Notes: a model not told the origin generated them from the sequence alone. Shown: positions 31,546-41,866, counted from the first letter of the stretch. The stretch: 64,000 nt of DNA from DATJLY01 sp035532935 (GCA_035532935.1 DATKQE010000098.1:1-64000); one strand, 5' to 3'. Made by a program: numbers and translations.

Positions 31546-33879
31546 ATGCGACGCTTGGCGGCGAACGAGATCGGGTTTCCGGATTTCACCATCGCGGCGA
31601 CGCCGCCGGCGCCGGCCGAGGTGTTCGACCTCGACAGCCATCGCCGCGCCCGCGAGGCGCTTGATTTCGGGCTCTCGGTCGCCGGGGTCGGTTTCAACAT
31701 CTTCGTCGTCGGCGAGGACCGCGCCGCGCGCATGAGCGCGACGCTCGCTTATCTCAACGAGGCGCTGGCGCTGCGCCCGCCGCTCAATGACTGGCTCTAC
31801 CTTAACAATTTCCGCCATCCCGCGAACCCGACGCCGCATCGCCTGCCGGCGGGAATGGGACGGCGCTTCCACGACCGCATCGCCGAGATCATCGCGCGCC
31901 TCCGAGAATCGCTCCGCGCCGCCTTCGGCTCGGACTCCTACCAGGCGCGATTCCTGGCGCTACGCGAGGCGGCGCAGGCCGCCATCGCCACCGACGCGGC
32001 GACCCTGCGCGCGACGGCGCGTGCGCACGGGCTCGATCTCGTCGACACCCCCGAAGGCGGCGTCCGCCTCGCGCCCGCGGAGGGTACGGCGAGTCCGCTT
32101 GCGCTCGATCAGGCGGCCGAGGCCGATCTTGCCGCTGCCTTCCAGCACATGCAGCGCGATGCCGTCACGGTCCGCGCCCGCCTCGCCAATCAGGTCGAGG
32201 AGCTGAATCGCGACACGGTCGACCAGGTGGCGAGCCCGATGCTCGAGCTGCTGCAAAGCGAGTTCTCGGGCTTCGGCGGGCTCGCGCGCTGGCTCACCGA
32301 ATTGCGCGTCGACATCCTCGACGATCCGAGCCGTTTCCGCCCCACAGCCGAGGGCGAGCCGGCGCTGGAGCCGCCAGAGCGGCGCTATGCCGTCAACCTG
32401 CTGGTCGATCACGGTGAGGAATCGCATCCGGCCGTGGTGGTGGAAAGCAACCCCACCTACGAAAACCTGTTCGGCTGTATCGCATATCGCCAGGCGCAAG
32501 GCACGGTCGAGACCGATTTCACGCTCGTGCGTGCGGGCGCGCTGCATCGCGCGAATGGCGGCATCCTGGTGCTGCGGGCGGAGGCCCTCGCCGCCAATCC
32601 GGCGTCGTGGTCGTTCCTCAAGGCGGCGCTGCGCGACCGCGAGATTCGCATCGAGGAGCCCCAGCGCGCCGCGACGACGCCGATCGCCGGCGCGCCGCAG
32701 CCGCGGCCGATCCCGCTCGACGTCAAGGTGGTGATCGTTGGCGCGCCGCGATGGTATGCGATGTTCTTCGGCGGCGATCCCGACTTCAACGTCTATTTCA
32801 AGATCAAGGCCGACATCGACGTCGACATGGAAGCCTCGCCGCACAACCTTTCGGTCTATGCCGGCCTCGTCGGCGACGCGGCGCGCGCGCAGGGGCTCGA
32901 CGGCGCGAGCGCGGCGGCGGTGCGGCGTCTGCTCGGGATCGCCGCGCGCTGGGCCGAGCGGTGCGACCGCCTGACGGCGCGGATCGAACTGGTCGAGGAC
33001 CTCGTGACCGAAGTCGCGGTCCGTGCCGTGCATGCCAAGGAGCGCACGCTGGGCGAGGACGCCGTGCGCGAGGGCTACGAGGCGCGACGGCGGCGCAACG
33101 CCCGCCTCGAGGACCGCATGTTGCGCAGCATCGTCGAGAACGAGGTGATGATCGCGACCACCGGCGCGGCGATCGGTCAGATCAACGCGCTCACCGTGCT
33201 CGATGTCGGCGACTGGCGCTTCGGCATGCCGGCGCGGGTGAGCGCGCGCGCCTCGGTCGGCCGCGCCGGCGTCGTCAATATCGAGCGCGACGTGGCGCTG
33301 GGTGGGCCGATCCAGCAGAAAGGCGCCATGGTGCTGCAGGGGTTTCTCGCCGGCTGCTTTGCGCAGATACTGCCGCTGTCCTTCACCTGCTCCATCACCT
33401 TCGAGCAGAGCTATGGCGGCGTCGAGGGCGACAGCGCCTCGCTCGCCGAACTGATCGCCGTGCTGTCCGACCTCGCGCGCGTGCCGGTGCGCCAGGACCT
33501 TGCCATCACCGGCTCGGTCAACCAGGCCGGGCTTGCCCAGGCGATCGGCGGCGCGCTCGACAAGGTCGAGGGGTTCTTTCGCGTCTGCGCGGCCCGGCCC
33601 GGCGGGCTCACCGGCACCCAGGGCGTGATCGTGCCCGAGGCCAATCGCGCCCATCTCGTGCTCGAGGACGCGGTGGCGGGCGCGGTCGCGGCCGGAAGCT
33701 TCCATGTCTATACAGTCGAGACCGTGGCCGAGGCCGCCGAACTGCTGCTCGGGATGCCAGCCGGGACGGCGGACGAAAGCGGCAACTATCCGCCCGACAG
33801 TGTTTTCGGCCGGGTCGCCGCCCGCCTTGCTGCGTTCGACCGCATCCTCGCGCAGCGCGTCAATGCAAGCATGAAATAG
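31546..33879 (+). CDS. Lon-like protease (YcbZ/LonB-type), Walker A degenerate
   Basis: The 777-aa protein matches the YcbZ-type Lon-related protease family. The N-terminal strand GVGFNIFVVGEDRAARMSAT lies where a P-loop GxxGxGK/R would be, but the glycines and Lys are gone. The later segments LHRANGGILVLRAEAL and SIVENEVMIATTGAAIGQIN are in place. The proteolytic domain is intact: Ser630 in VEGDSAS and Lys673 in GGALDKVEGFF. It may be an ATP-independent or weakly ATP-binding Lon, like the LonC group. GGGGAAGG precedes the ATG. Predicted cytoplasmic, monocistronic, divergent from the HpaB-like gene. Confidence 0.88.
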   Translation: MRRLAANEIGFPDFTIAATPPAPAEVFDLDSHRRAREALDFGLSVAGVGFNIFVVGEDRAARMSATLAYLNEALALRPPLNDWLYLNNFRHPANPTPHRLPAGMGRRFHDRIAEIIARLRESLRAAFGSDSYQARFLALREAAQAAIATDAATLRATARAHGLDLVDTPEGGVRLAPAEGTASPLALDQAAEADLAAAFQHMQRDAVTVRARLANQVEELNRDTVDQVASPMLELLQSEFSGFGGLARWLTELRVDILDDPSRFRPTAEGEPALEPPERRYAVNLLVDHGEESHPAVVVESNPTYENLFGCIAYRQAQGTVETDFTLVRAGALHRANGGILVLRAEALAANPASWSFLKAALRDREIRIEEPQRAATTPIAGAPQPRPIPLDVKVVIVGAPRWYAMFFGGDPDFNVYFKIKADIDVDMEASPHNLSVYAGLVGDAARAQGLDGASAAAVRRLLGIAARWAERCDRLTARIELVEDLVTEVAVRAVHAKERTLGEDAVREGYEARRRRNARLEDRMLRSIVENEVMIATTGAAIGQINALTVLDVGDWRFGMPARVSARASVGRAGVVNIERDVALGGPIQQKGAMVLQGFLAGCFAQILPLSFTCSITFEQSYGGVEGDSASLAELIAVLSDLARVPVRQDLAITGSVNQAGLAQAIGGALDKVEGFFRVCAARPGGLTGTQGVIVPEANRAHLVLEDAVAGAVAAGSFHVYTVETVAEAAELLLGMPAGTADESGNYPPDSVFGRVAARLAAFDRILAQRVNASMK

Positions 33880-33886
33880 CCGCCGC

Positions 33887-34006
33887 TCAATCGCCGAAGT
33901 GCAGCATCAGCGTGGTCCGGTCGAGGATGTGTCGCTTGAGCGCTTCCGTAAGCTCGTCGCGCGTCAGGCCCGGCTTGAGCGCGTCGGGCGCGAGATCGGT
34001 CACCAT
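33887..34006 (-). pseudogene. Possible remnant of a gene, C-terminal end only
   Basis: A minus-strand frame open from about 34120 to a TGA at 33887 ends in a protein-like stretch HVFLLMVTDLAPDALKPG followed by LTRDELTEALKRHILDR and LMLHFGD. Only ATG 34006 gives a start (39 residues), and the homology-like part begins before it. No upstream domain, ribosome site or promoter is seen, and an inverted repeat and a tandem repeat lie just beyond. This may be the tail of a decayed gene. I do not recognise the family. Confidence 0.35.
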
Positions 34007-34123
34007 GAGAAGGAAGACGTGGGGATGCGGCTTGGCGCCGGGCGGCGCGGTATCGCCCTGGACAATGGCGGAACGCCGATCTTCCGATCGGCCCCGGTCC
34101 TGCCGATGTTGGCGGGCAAGTCA

Positions 34124-34159
34124 ATGGCGTTGCCGCCGCCGGCGGCGGCAACGCCCATT
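34124..34159. repeat. Long near-perfect palindrome
   Basis: The sequence GGCGTTGCCGCCGCC (34126-34140) is followed directly by its exact reverse complement (34141-34155), a 30-bp perfect palindrome. AATG/CATT extend it with one extra C. In RNA it would form a strong hairpin; no T-run follows on either strand. Confidence 0.85.
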
Positions 34160-34182
34160 CTCGTGCTGCCCATTCTCGTGCT
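34153..34182. repeat. 15-bp perfect tandem repeat, two copies
   Basis: GCCCATTCTCGTGCT occurs twice head to tail, directly after the palindrome and about 30 bases before the thiC riboswitch. Its length is a multiple of three, but no gene runs through it. Confidence 0.85.
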
Positions 34183-34213
34183 TGACGCGGCCCTGCCAGT
34201 GCCGGAAACTCAT

Positions 34214-34322
34214 GCCGTTCCAAGGGGCGCCCCGTTAAGGGGCTGAGACACCGCTGCGCTGCGGCGACGCGGGAACCCTTTGAACCTGATCCGGCTCGTA
34301 CCGGCGTAGGGACAGGAACGGC
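34214..34322 (+). promoter_or_regulatory. TPP riboswitch (THI element) before thiC
   Basis: The conserved elements GGGGCTGAGACACC, then ACCCTTTGAACCTGATCCGG and ACCGGCGTAGGGACAGG, are present. P1 is an 8-bp perfect pair GCCGTTCC (34214-34221) / GGAACGGC (34315-34322). The thiC start lies 75 bases downstream, so control could act on translation or on termination in the leader. Confidence 0.96.
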
Positions 34323-34397
34323 ATTCCCCATCTCGCCGCCCCCACCGCCGCCGGTTCCGGATCACCCGTGGTGCCGTTCGACCCGGAGGAAACGGTC

Positions 34398-36223
<1,826 letters not shown>

Positions 36224-36227
<4 letters not shown>

Positions 36228-36658
36228 GCAGCGGCGAGAGACAGGTCTACCCCGACCGTCCGGTCCTCGCCGCGCTCGCGGTGGTTCGGCGTGGCGACCG
36301 CGTCCTCCTGGCGCAACGCTCGATGGGGCCCGGCATCGGCCGCTGGGGATTCCCCGGCGGCATGCAGGAACTGGGCGAAACCATCGAAGCCTGCGCCGCG
36401 CGGGAGTTGCTGGAAGAGACCGGCATCGACGCTGCGCCGTGCCATGTCCTCACCGCGCTCAACACCATCCGGTGCGACGATGCGGGGCGGGTACGCACGC
36501 ATTTCACGCTGGTCGCGGTGCTGCTCGACTGGCGCCAGGGCGAGGGCGAGCCGATCGAGGACGCGACCGCGCTCGGTTGGTTCAACCTCGACGAGGCGGC
36601 CGCGCTCGACAGCTTTCCCGACGCGCTGCCGGTGATGCGTCTCGCCCTGGTGGGATAG
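36224..36658 (+). CDS. Nudix hydrolase
   Basis: The 144-aa protein carries an intact Nudix box, GGMQELGETIEACAARELLEETGI read with the pattern Gx5Ex7REUxEExGU. LAQRSMGPGIGRWGFPGGM precedes it. The ATG overlaps the thiC stop (ATGA), so it is part of the thiC transcript and probably riboswitch-controlled. Nudix proteins next to thiamin genes may clean up toxic pyrophosphate intermediates (as proposed for HMP-PP hydrolases), or this may act on other nucleoside diphosphates. The coupling to thiC supports the first idea but does not prove it. Confidence 0.9.
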
Positions 36659-36726
36659 CGGGCCGGCAGCCGCTTCTTGCATTGGCGCCGGCGCACAGGT
36701 AATCTCAAACCTCCCGCAACCCAAAG

Positions 36727-36740
36727 AAAGGAGGTGATCC
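36727..36740 (+). promoter_or_regulatory. Extended Shine-Dalgarno, perfect complement of 16S 3' tail
   Basis: AAAGGAGGTGATCC is the exact reverse complement of GGATCACCTCCTTT, the conserved end of bacterial 16S rRNA. Two more upstream bases (AG) also match a CT extension. Seven bases separate GGAGG from the following GTG. Such a long match is far beyond a normal ribosome binding site. Confidence 0.9.
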
Positions 36741-36741
36741 C

Positions 36742-36786
36742 GTGTCTCTTTGTCCAAGCCCGGGTCGCCTCGAAGTGTCTGAATAG
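36742..36786 (+). CDS. 14-residue mini-ORF behind a super Shine-Dalgarno
   Basis: GTG TCT CTT TGT CCA AGC ... TAG encodes MSLCPSPGRLEVSE. It lies in the gap between the Nudix gene and panC. Its ribosome site pairs with 14-16 bases of the 16S tail. Directly after it come small hairpins (36786-36801, 36805-36817) and a 13-bp GNRA-loop hairpin (36828-36857). The layout suggests a leader peptide, a ribosome-sequestering RNA or a small regulatory RNA with a translated mini-ORF. It is too short for homology. Function unknown; I am sure of the sequence but not of a biological role. Confidence 0.6.
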   Translation: MSLCPSPGRLEVSE

Positions 36787-36827
36787 CCTAGCTTTTTAGG
36801 CGTTCGGGAGCTTCCCGGCCGACATTG

Positions 36828-36857
36828 GGAAGGGCCGCCCGCGAGGGCGGCCCTTCC
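36828..36857 (+). terminator. Strong hairpin, terminator-like, before panC
   Basis: GGAAGGGCCGCCC (36828-36840) and its perfect complement GGGCGGCCCTTCC (36845-36857) form a 13-bp stem with a GCGA tetraloop. The bases after it are GTGCTTCAG, without a good T-run. It may terminate the mini-ORF transcript or act as a leader attenuator for panC. Confidence 0.55.
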
Positions 36858-36986
36858 GTGCTTCAGGGACGCTTCAGGGATACGGCATAGCGCCGCGCGG
36901 CCATTCTCCGGTACGGCCGGGGGTCGATCGGCCGCCGCAGATTGTGCTTGCTGCCCCTCGAGGGCGGGGTTACATCGCCGCGCAGC

Positions 36987-37877
36987 ATGGATCGCCGGGA
37001 GCGCGACGGCAGCGGCGGCATCGCCGTCGTGCGTAGCATTGCCGCCTTGCGCGAATCGGTCGACGCGTGGCGTGCCGCCGGCGAGAAGGTGGCGCTGGTT
37101 CCGACCATGGGGGCGCTGCATGCCGGCCACTTGGCGCTCGTGGCGCGCGCGCGCGCGCTCTGTCCTCGGGTCGTCGCCACCGTTTTCGTCAATCCGGCGC
37201 AGTTCGGGCCCAACGAGGATTTCGCCCGCTATCCGCGCGACGAGGCCGCCGACGCGGCAAAGCTCGCGGCGGCGAAGTGTGACCTCGTCTTCGCCCCTGC
37301 GGTCGACGAGATGTACCCGCCCGGCTTCGCTGCGAGCGTCGATCCGGGCGTGATGGCCGAGCGCCTCTGCGGTGCCTTCCGACCCGGGCATTTCGTCGGC
37401 GTCGCCACGGTCGTGGTCAAGCTGCTGCTCCAGGCCGGGCCCGACATCGCCTGCTTCGGCGAGAAGGACTACCAACAACTCCAGATCATTCGCCGCGTCG
37501 TGCGCGATCTCGATCTGCGCGTGCGAATCGAGGGCGTGCCGACGGTGCGCGAGGCGGACGGTCTCGCGCTGTCCTCGCGCAATGCCTATCTGAGCCCGGC
37601 CGAGCGCGCGATCGCACCGGCGCTGCACCGGATTCTCACCGCGACCGCGGCGCGGATCGTGCAGCGGGGCGCGGCGCCGGGCGAGGCCGCCGCTGCCGCC
37701 GCGGCGGAACTGCTGCGTACCGGCTTCGCCGCGGTCGATTACGTTGCCGCCTGCGATGCCGCGACGCTCGAACCGCTCGACCGCCTCGATCGGCCAGGCC
37801 GTCTTCTCGCCGCGGTGCGGCTCGGCGCGACCCGCCTCATCGATAACGTGCCGCTGCTCGCGGAGGGCGGGCGATGA
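36987..37877 (+). CDS. panC: Pantothenate synthetase (pantoate-beta-alanine ligase)
   Basis: The 296-aa enzyme joins pantoate and beta-alanine with ATP, in the vitamin B5/CoA pathway. Motifs are LVPTMGALHAGHLALVARAR (HxGH nucleotide-binding site), TVFVNPAQFGPNEDFARYPR, FRPGHFVGVATVVVKLL, FGEKDYQQLQIIRRV and LALSSRNAYLSP. ATG at 36987 (MDRRERDGSG) is preferred to the start 15 codons earlier at 36942. panB is not adjacent. Its stop overlaps the rfbB start (ATGA), so this vitamin gene is co-translated with dTDP-sugar genes. Confidence 0.95.
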   Translation: MDRRERDGSGGIAVVRSIAALRESVDAWRAAGEKVALVPTMGALHAGHLALVARARALCPRVVATVFVNPAQFGPNEDFARYPRDEAADAAKLAAAKCDLVFAPAVDEMYPPGFAASVDPGVMAERLCGAFRPGHFVGVATVVVKLLLQAGPDIACFGEKDYQQLQIIRRVVRDLDLRVRIEGVPTVREADGLALSSRNAYLSPAERAIAPALHRILTATAARIVQRGAAPGEAAAAAAAELLRTGFAAVDYVAACDAATLEPLDRLDRPGRLLAAVRLGATRLIDNVPLLAEGGR

Positions 37878-38944
37878 AGGTGCTCGTGACCGGCGGGGCC
37901 GGGTTCATCGGTGCTTCGGTCGTCCGTCACCTTCTCGCCGAAGGCGTGACGGTCGTCAATCTCGACAAGCTCACCTATGCCGGCTCGAACCCGCCGGTCG
38001 GGGCGCTGGGCGCGGCGGGGCGCTACACGATCGAAGTGGCCGACATCGCCGATGGGGCCGCCGTCGCCGGCATCCTCGCGCGGCACCGCCCCGATGCCGT
38101 GATGCATCTCGCGGCCGAGACCCATGTCGATCGCTCGATCGATGCGCCCGATGCGTTCATCGCCACCAACCTCGTCGGGACGTTTCGCCTGCTCGAAGCG
38201 GCGCGCGCCTATTGGCTGGGGCTCGATGATGCGGCGCGTTCGCGCTTCCGCTTTCACCACGTCTCCACCGACGAGGTGTTCGGCTCGCTCGAAGCCGGGG
38301 CGCGCACGGCCGAGGACGCACCCTATCGACCCAACAGTCCCTATGCCGCCTCGAAGGCCGGCGCCGATCATCTGGTGCGCGCCTGGTGCCGCACCTATGG
38401 GCTTCCGGTCGTCACCACGAACTGCTCCAACAATTACGGCCCGTGGCAGTTCCCCGAGAAGCTCGTGCCGCTCATGATCCTGAACGCGCTCGAGGGCCGG
38501 ACGCTGCCGGTCTATGGCAGCGGCGCCAATATCCGCGACTGGCTCTATGTCGGCGATCACGCGGCAGCGTTGTTTCTCGCGCTGCGGCACGGCGCGGCGG
38601 GCGAGACCTATAATATCGGCGGCGGCGGCGAGATGACGAATCTCGCGCTGGTGCGCGCGCTCTGCGCCGTTCTCGACGAGGCGCTGCCGGCGTCGCCGCA
38701 TCGCCCGCACGAGCGTCTCATCGAATTCGTTCCCGACCGTCCGGGGCACGATTTGCGCTATGCCGTGGATGACGGCAAATTCCGTGGCCGCTTCGGCTGG
38801 CGTCCGGCCGAGACGCTCGAGAGCGGCCTGCGCAAGACGGTGCGATGGTATCTCGACAACCGCGCCTGGTGGGAACCGATTCGCACCGGCGTCTATCACG
38901 GCGAACGGTTGGGCCTCGAGCGGCGGGAGGGCGGGCGCGCATGA
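37874..38944 (+). CDS. rfbB: dTDP-glucose 4,6-dehydratase
   Basis: The 356-aa short-chain dehydrogenase fold enzyme converts dTDP-glucose to the 4-keto-6-deoxy sugar. It has the NAD motif VTGGAGFIGASVVRHL, the dehydratase block AAETHVDRSIDAPDAFI, the active-site HHVSTDEVFGSL and YAASKAGADHLVRAWCRTYG (YxxxK), and NNYGPWQFPEKLVPLMI. It begins in a four-base overlap with panC and is followed directly by rfbA, which starts by overlap at 38941. rfbC and rfbD (epimerase and reductase) are not in the window, so the final sugar is not known. Confidence 0.95.
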   Translation: MKVLVTGGAGFIGASVVRHLLAEGVTVVNLDKLTYAGSNPPVGALGAAGRYTIEVADIADGAAVAGILARHRPDAVMHLAAETHVDRSIDAPDAFIATNLVGTFRLLEAARAYWLGLDDAARSRFRFHHVSTDEVFGSLEAGARTAEDAPYRPNSPYAASKAGADHLVRAWCRTYGLPVVTTNCSNNYGPWQFPEKLVPLMILNALEGRTLPVYGSGANIRDWLYVGDHAAALFLALRHGAAGETYNIGGGGEMTNLALVRALCAVLDEALPASPHRPHERLIEFVPDRPGHDLRYAVDDGKFRGRFGWRPAETLESGLRKTVRWYLDNRAWWEPIRTGVYHGERLGLERREGGRA

Positions 38945-39813
38945 AGGGCATTCTGCTGGCCGGGGGATCGGGCACGCGGCTCTACCCGCTGACGCGCGCG
39001 CTGTCGAAGCAACTGCTGCCGATTTACGACAAGCCGATGGTCTATTACCCCCTGTCGATGCTGATGCTGGGCGGTATCCGCGACATCCTGGTCATCACCA
39101 CGCCCGGCGATGCGCCGCTGTTCACGACGCTGCTCGGCGACGGCCGGCAATGGGGGATTCAACTGAGCTACGCGGTTCAGCCCGAGCCCGGCGGGCTGGC
39201 ACAGGCCTTTCTCATCGGCCGCAGCTTTCTCGCCGGCGAGGGCTGTGCGCTCGCGCTCGGCGACAACCTCGTCTATGGTGACGGCCTGTCGCGGATGATG
39301 CAGCGCGCCGCCGCGCGCGGCGAGGGCGCGACCATCTTCGCCTATCGCGTCGGCGATCCGGATCGCTATGGCGTCGTCGCCTTCGACCGCGATCAGCACG
39401 TCGCCTCGATCGAGGAGAAACCGGCGCGGCCGCATTCGAGCTGGGCGGTGATCGGGCTCTATTTCTACGATCGCGACGTCGTCGACATTGCCGCGGCGCT
39501 CCAACCCTCGGCGCGCGGCGAGCTCGAGATTACCGACGTCAACAACGCGTATCTGCGCCGCGGCGCGCTGACCGTGGAGCGGCTGGGGCGCGGCTATGCC
39601 TGGTTCGACACCGGCACGCACGAATCGCTGCTCGAGGCCTCGGAGTTCGTGCGCACCCTCGAGAAGCGCACCGGCCAGAAGATCGGCTGCCTCGAGGAGG
39701 TGGCGTTCCACCAGGGCTTCATCGACGGCGCCCAGCTCCTGCGCCTCGCCCGGCTCTACAGCAAGTCGGAATACGGCACCTATCTGCGGCGCCTCGCCGA
39801 GGACAACGATTGA
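38941..39813 (+). CDS. rfbA: Glucose-1-phosphate thymidylyltransferase
   Basis: The 290-aa enzyme makes dTDP-glucose. It has the nucleotidyltransferase signature MKGILLAGGSGTRLYPLTRA, LSKQLLPIYDKPMVYYPLSM, the QPEPGGLAQAF region, ALGDNLVYGDGL and YAWFDTGTHESLLEASEFV. The length matches the RfbA family. Its ATG overlaps the rfbB stop (ATGA). It supplies the substrate of rfbB in the same operon and so links panC to surface-sugar synthesis. Confidence 0.96.
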   Translation: MKGILLAGGSGTRLYPLTRALSKQLLPIYDKPMVYYPLSMLMLGGIRDILVITTPGDAPLFTTLLGDGRQWGIQLSYAVQPEPGGLAQAFLIGRSFLAGEGCALALGDNLVYGDGLSRMMQRAAARGEGATIFAYRVGDPDRYGVVAFDRDQHVASIEEKPARPHSSWAVIGLYFYDRDVVDIAAALQPSARGELEITDVNNAYLRRGALTVERLGRGYAWFDTGTHESLLEASEFVRTLEKRTGQKIGCLEEVAFHQGFIDGAQLLRLARLYSKSEYGTYLRRLAEDND

Positions 39814-39819
39814 GGCGGT

Positions 39820-41739
39820 TCAGCTTTCGGCGGCCCGCCGCGCGGCCGGCGCCGGGCCCGCTACGTATTCCGGCACCAGCGCCGCCAGCAGCGCGAGCGC
39901 GCGATCCTCGTGCCCCTCGCGCGCGTGCTCGACCAGCTCGTCGAGCGAGCGCTGCAGCATGGCGTAGTCGACGGTGCGCGGCGCGGCGAGAAGAATTCCC
40001 GCCGCCTTGGTCGGCAGCGGCCGCTCGCCCGGATGAAACAGTTCCTCGGCCAGCTTCTCGCCCGGCCGCAGGCCGACGATTTCGATCTTGACGTCCACAT
40101 CGGGCTTGCGTCCCGCGAGCCGGATCATCTGGCGCGCGAGATCGACGATCCGAATCGGCTGGCCCATGTCGAGCACGAAGATCCGGCCGCGCTCGGCGTC
40201 GTCGCCGATGCCGAGGGCGGACGCCTCGAGCACCAGCTCCACCGCCTCGCGGACGGTCATGAAGAAGCGGGTGATGTCGGGATGGGTGACGGTCAACGGC
40301 CCGCCCGCGGCCAGTTGCCGCTGGAATAGCGGCACGACCGATCCGGTCGAGCCGAGCACGTTGCCGAAGCGCACGGTGACGAAGCGCGTGCCCTGCGGCC
40401 GCCGCGACTCGAGAAGGTCGAGCGCCTGGCAGATGCTTTCGGCGAGACGCTTCGTCGCCCCCATGACGTTCGCCGGGTTGACCGCCTTGTCGGACGAGAT
40501 CATCACCATCGCACGCACGCCATGGGCGCGGCATGCCTCGGCGACGTGGCGCGTGCCGAGCACGTTGGTGAGGATGCCTTCGCACGGATTGGCTTCGACG
40601 ATCGGCACGTGCTTGAGCGCCGCGGCATGGAACACGAGTTCGGGGCGCTCGAGCGCCATCACCTCGCCGATGCGGCGGCGGTCGCGCACATCGGCGACGA
40701 GCGCCGCACGGGCGATGGCGGGAAAGCGCTCGCCGATCTCGCGATCGATGCCGTAGAGCGCGAATTCGCCGTGATCGATGAGCGCCAGCCGCGCCGGCGC
40801 GAATCCGGCGATCTGGCGCGCGAGTTCGGCGCCGATGCTGCCGCCCGCGCCGGTGACCAGCACGCGGCGTCCGGCAATGAGCGCGCGCATGCTCGCGCGG
40901 TCGAGCACGGTCTGCGGCCGGCCCAGCAGATCCTCGATCGCGACCGGCTCGACCTGTCGCGGCGCGTCGTCGCGCGTGTCCTTGAAGTCGGTGAGGCGTG
41001 GCAGGCGGGCCAGCGAGATGCCCAGCTCGTCGGCGATGTCGAGCAGCCGGCGCACCACTGCACCGTCGACCGAATCGGCGCTGATGATGAGGCGCTGCGG
41101 CCGGTCGCCCGCGCGGTCGAGTCGGGCGATGACCTGGCGGATGTCGTCGATCGTGCCGAGGACCGGCACGCCGCCGATGACGCGGCCGACGCGCGTGGCG
41201 CTGTCGGCAACGAGTCCGACGACGCGATAGAGCCGGGCCGGATCGCGCAGCGTGGTGCGGATGAAGAGATCGGCATTCTCGCGCGCGCCGATGACCAGCA
41301 CCGGGATCGCGATATGGCTGCTCCGCTCCAGGAGATGATCGAGGCCGCGGTCCTTGTAGACGCGGTAGGCGAAGCGCGGCCCGCCCAGAAGCGCGGTGAG
41401 GAGAAGCCAGTTGATCCCGACCAGCGAGCGCGGTAGTTCGTCGAGGCGCGTCGCCAGGAACATGAGCGGGAAGAAGATGAGGATGACGAGCGTCGCCGCG
41501 CGCAGCAATCCCACGAGATCGGGGAGCGAGGCATAGCGCCAGATGCCGCGATAGAGTCCGGTCCACAGGAAGATCACGCCGGCGGTGGCGGCGAAGGCGG
41601 CGTCGTAGCCCCAGATCAGCGACGCCGGATAGTGGAAGATTCCGTTGCCCACGCGGAGGTAGAACGAAAGGATGAACGACAGCGCCGCCATGATCACATC
41701 ATGACCGAAGGCGATCGCGGCTCGACGTCCCATCCTCAT
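39820..41739 (-). CDS. CapD-like membrane nucleotide-sugar 4,6-dehydratase
   Basis: The 639-aa protein has four N-terminal membrane helices (about 10-130) and a CoA-binding-like domain (PVLVIGARENADLFIRTTL). A second SDR domain follows with GAGGSIGAELARQIAG, the sequence ELVFHAAALKHVPIVEANPC, and the Ser-Lys motif MISSDKAVNPANVMGATKR. This is the architecture of WbpM/CapD/PglF, which remove water from UDP-N-acetylglucosamine. It starts the UDP-sugar side of surface polysaccharide synthesis. It is convergent with rfbA. A second Met two codons in is an alternative start. Confidence 0.93.
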   Translation of the reverse strand: MRMGRRAAIAFGHDVIMAALSFILSFYLRVGNGIFHYPASLIWGYDAAFAATAGVIFLWTGLYRGIWRYASLPDLVGLLRAATLVILIFFPLMFLATRLDELPRSLVGINWLLLTALLGGPRFAYRVYKDRGLDHLLERSSHIAIPVLVIGARENADLFIRTTLRDPARLYRVVGLVADSATRVGRVIGGVPVLGTIDDIRQVIARLDRAGDRPQRLIISADSVDGAVVRRLLDIADELGISLARLPRLTDFKDTRDDAPRQVEPVAIEDLLGRPQTVLDRASMRALIAGRRVLVTGAGGSIGAELARQIAGFAPARLALIDHGEFALYGIDREIGERFPAIARAALVADVRDRRRIGEVMALERPELVFHAAALKHVPIVEANPCEGILTNVLGTRHVAEACRAHGVRAMVMISSDKAVNPANVMGATKRLAESICQALDLLESRRPQGTRFVTVRFGNVLGSTGSVVPLFQRQLAAGGPLTVTHPDITRFFMTVREAVELVLEASALGIGDDAERGRIFVLDMGQPIRIVDLARQMIRLAGRKPDVDVKIEIVGLRPGEKLAEELFHPGERPLPTKAAGILLAAPRTVDYAMLQRSLDELVEHAREGHEDRALALLAALVPEYVAGPAPAARRAAES

Positions 41740-41866
41740 GCGTGGCTCCGCAAAGCGGCCCGGACGTTAGGGGAACGGACCGTGGCGCGGCAAGCGAAAT
41801 TGGGCCGCCCCTCCTGCGACATCGGCGGTTGTGCTAGCGTGCTGACCGAGCCTTGGACGGTGATGG

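Noticed and set aside
33899..34246. 115-aa plus-strand frame upstream of thiC
   Set aside because: It crosses the palindrome and tandem repeat and enters the riboswitch; no conserved features, so taken as non-coding.
36721..36760. 16S rRNA gene fragment
   Set aside because: The match is only to the reverse complement of the 3' tail (14-16 bases); no other rRNA sequence is adjacent, so it is treated as an extended Shine-Dalgarno.
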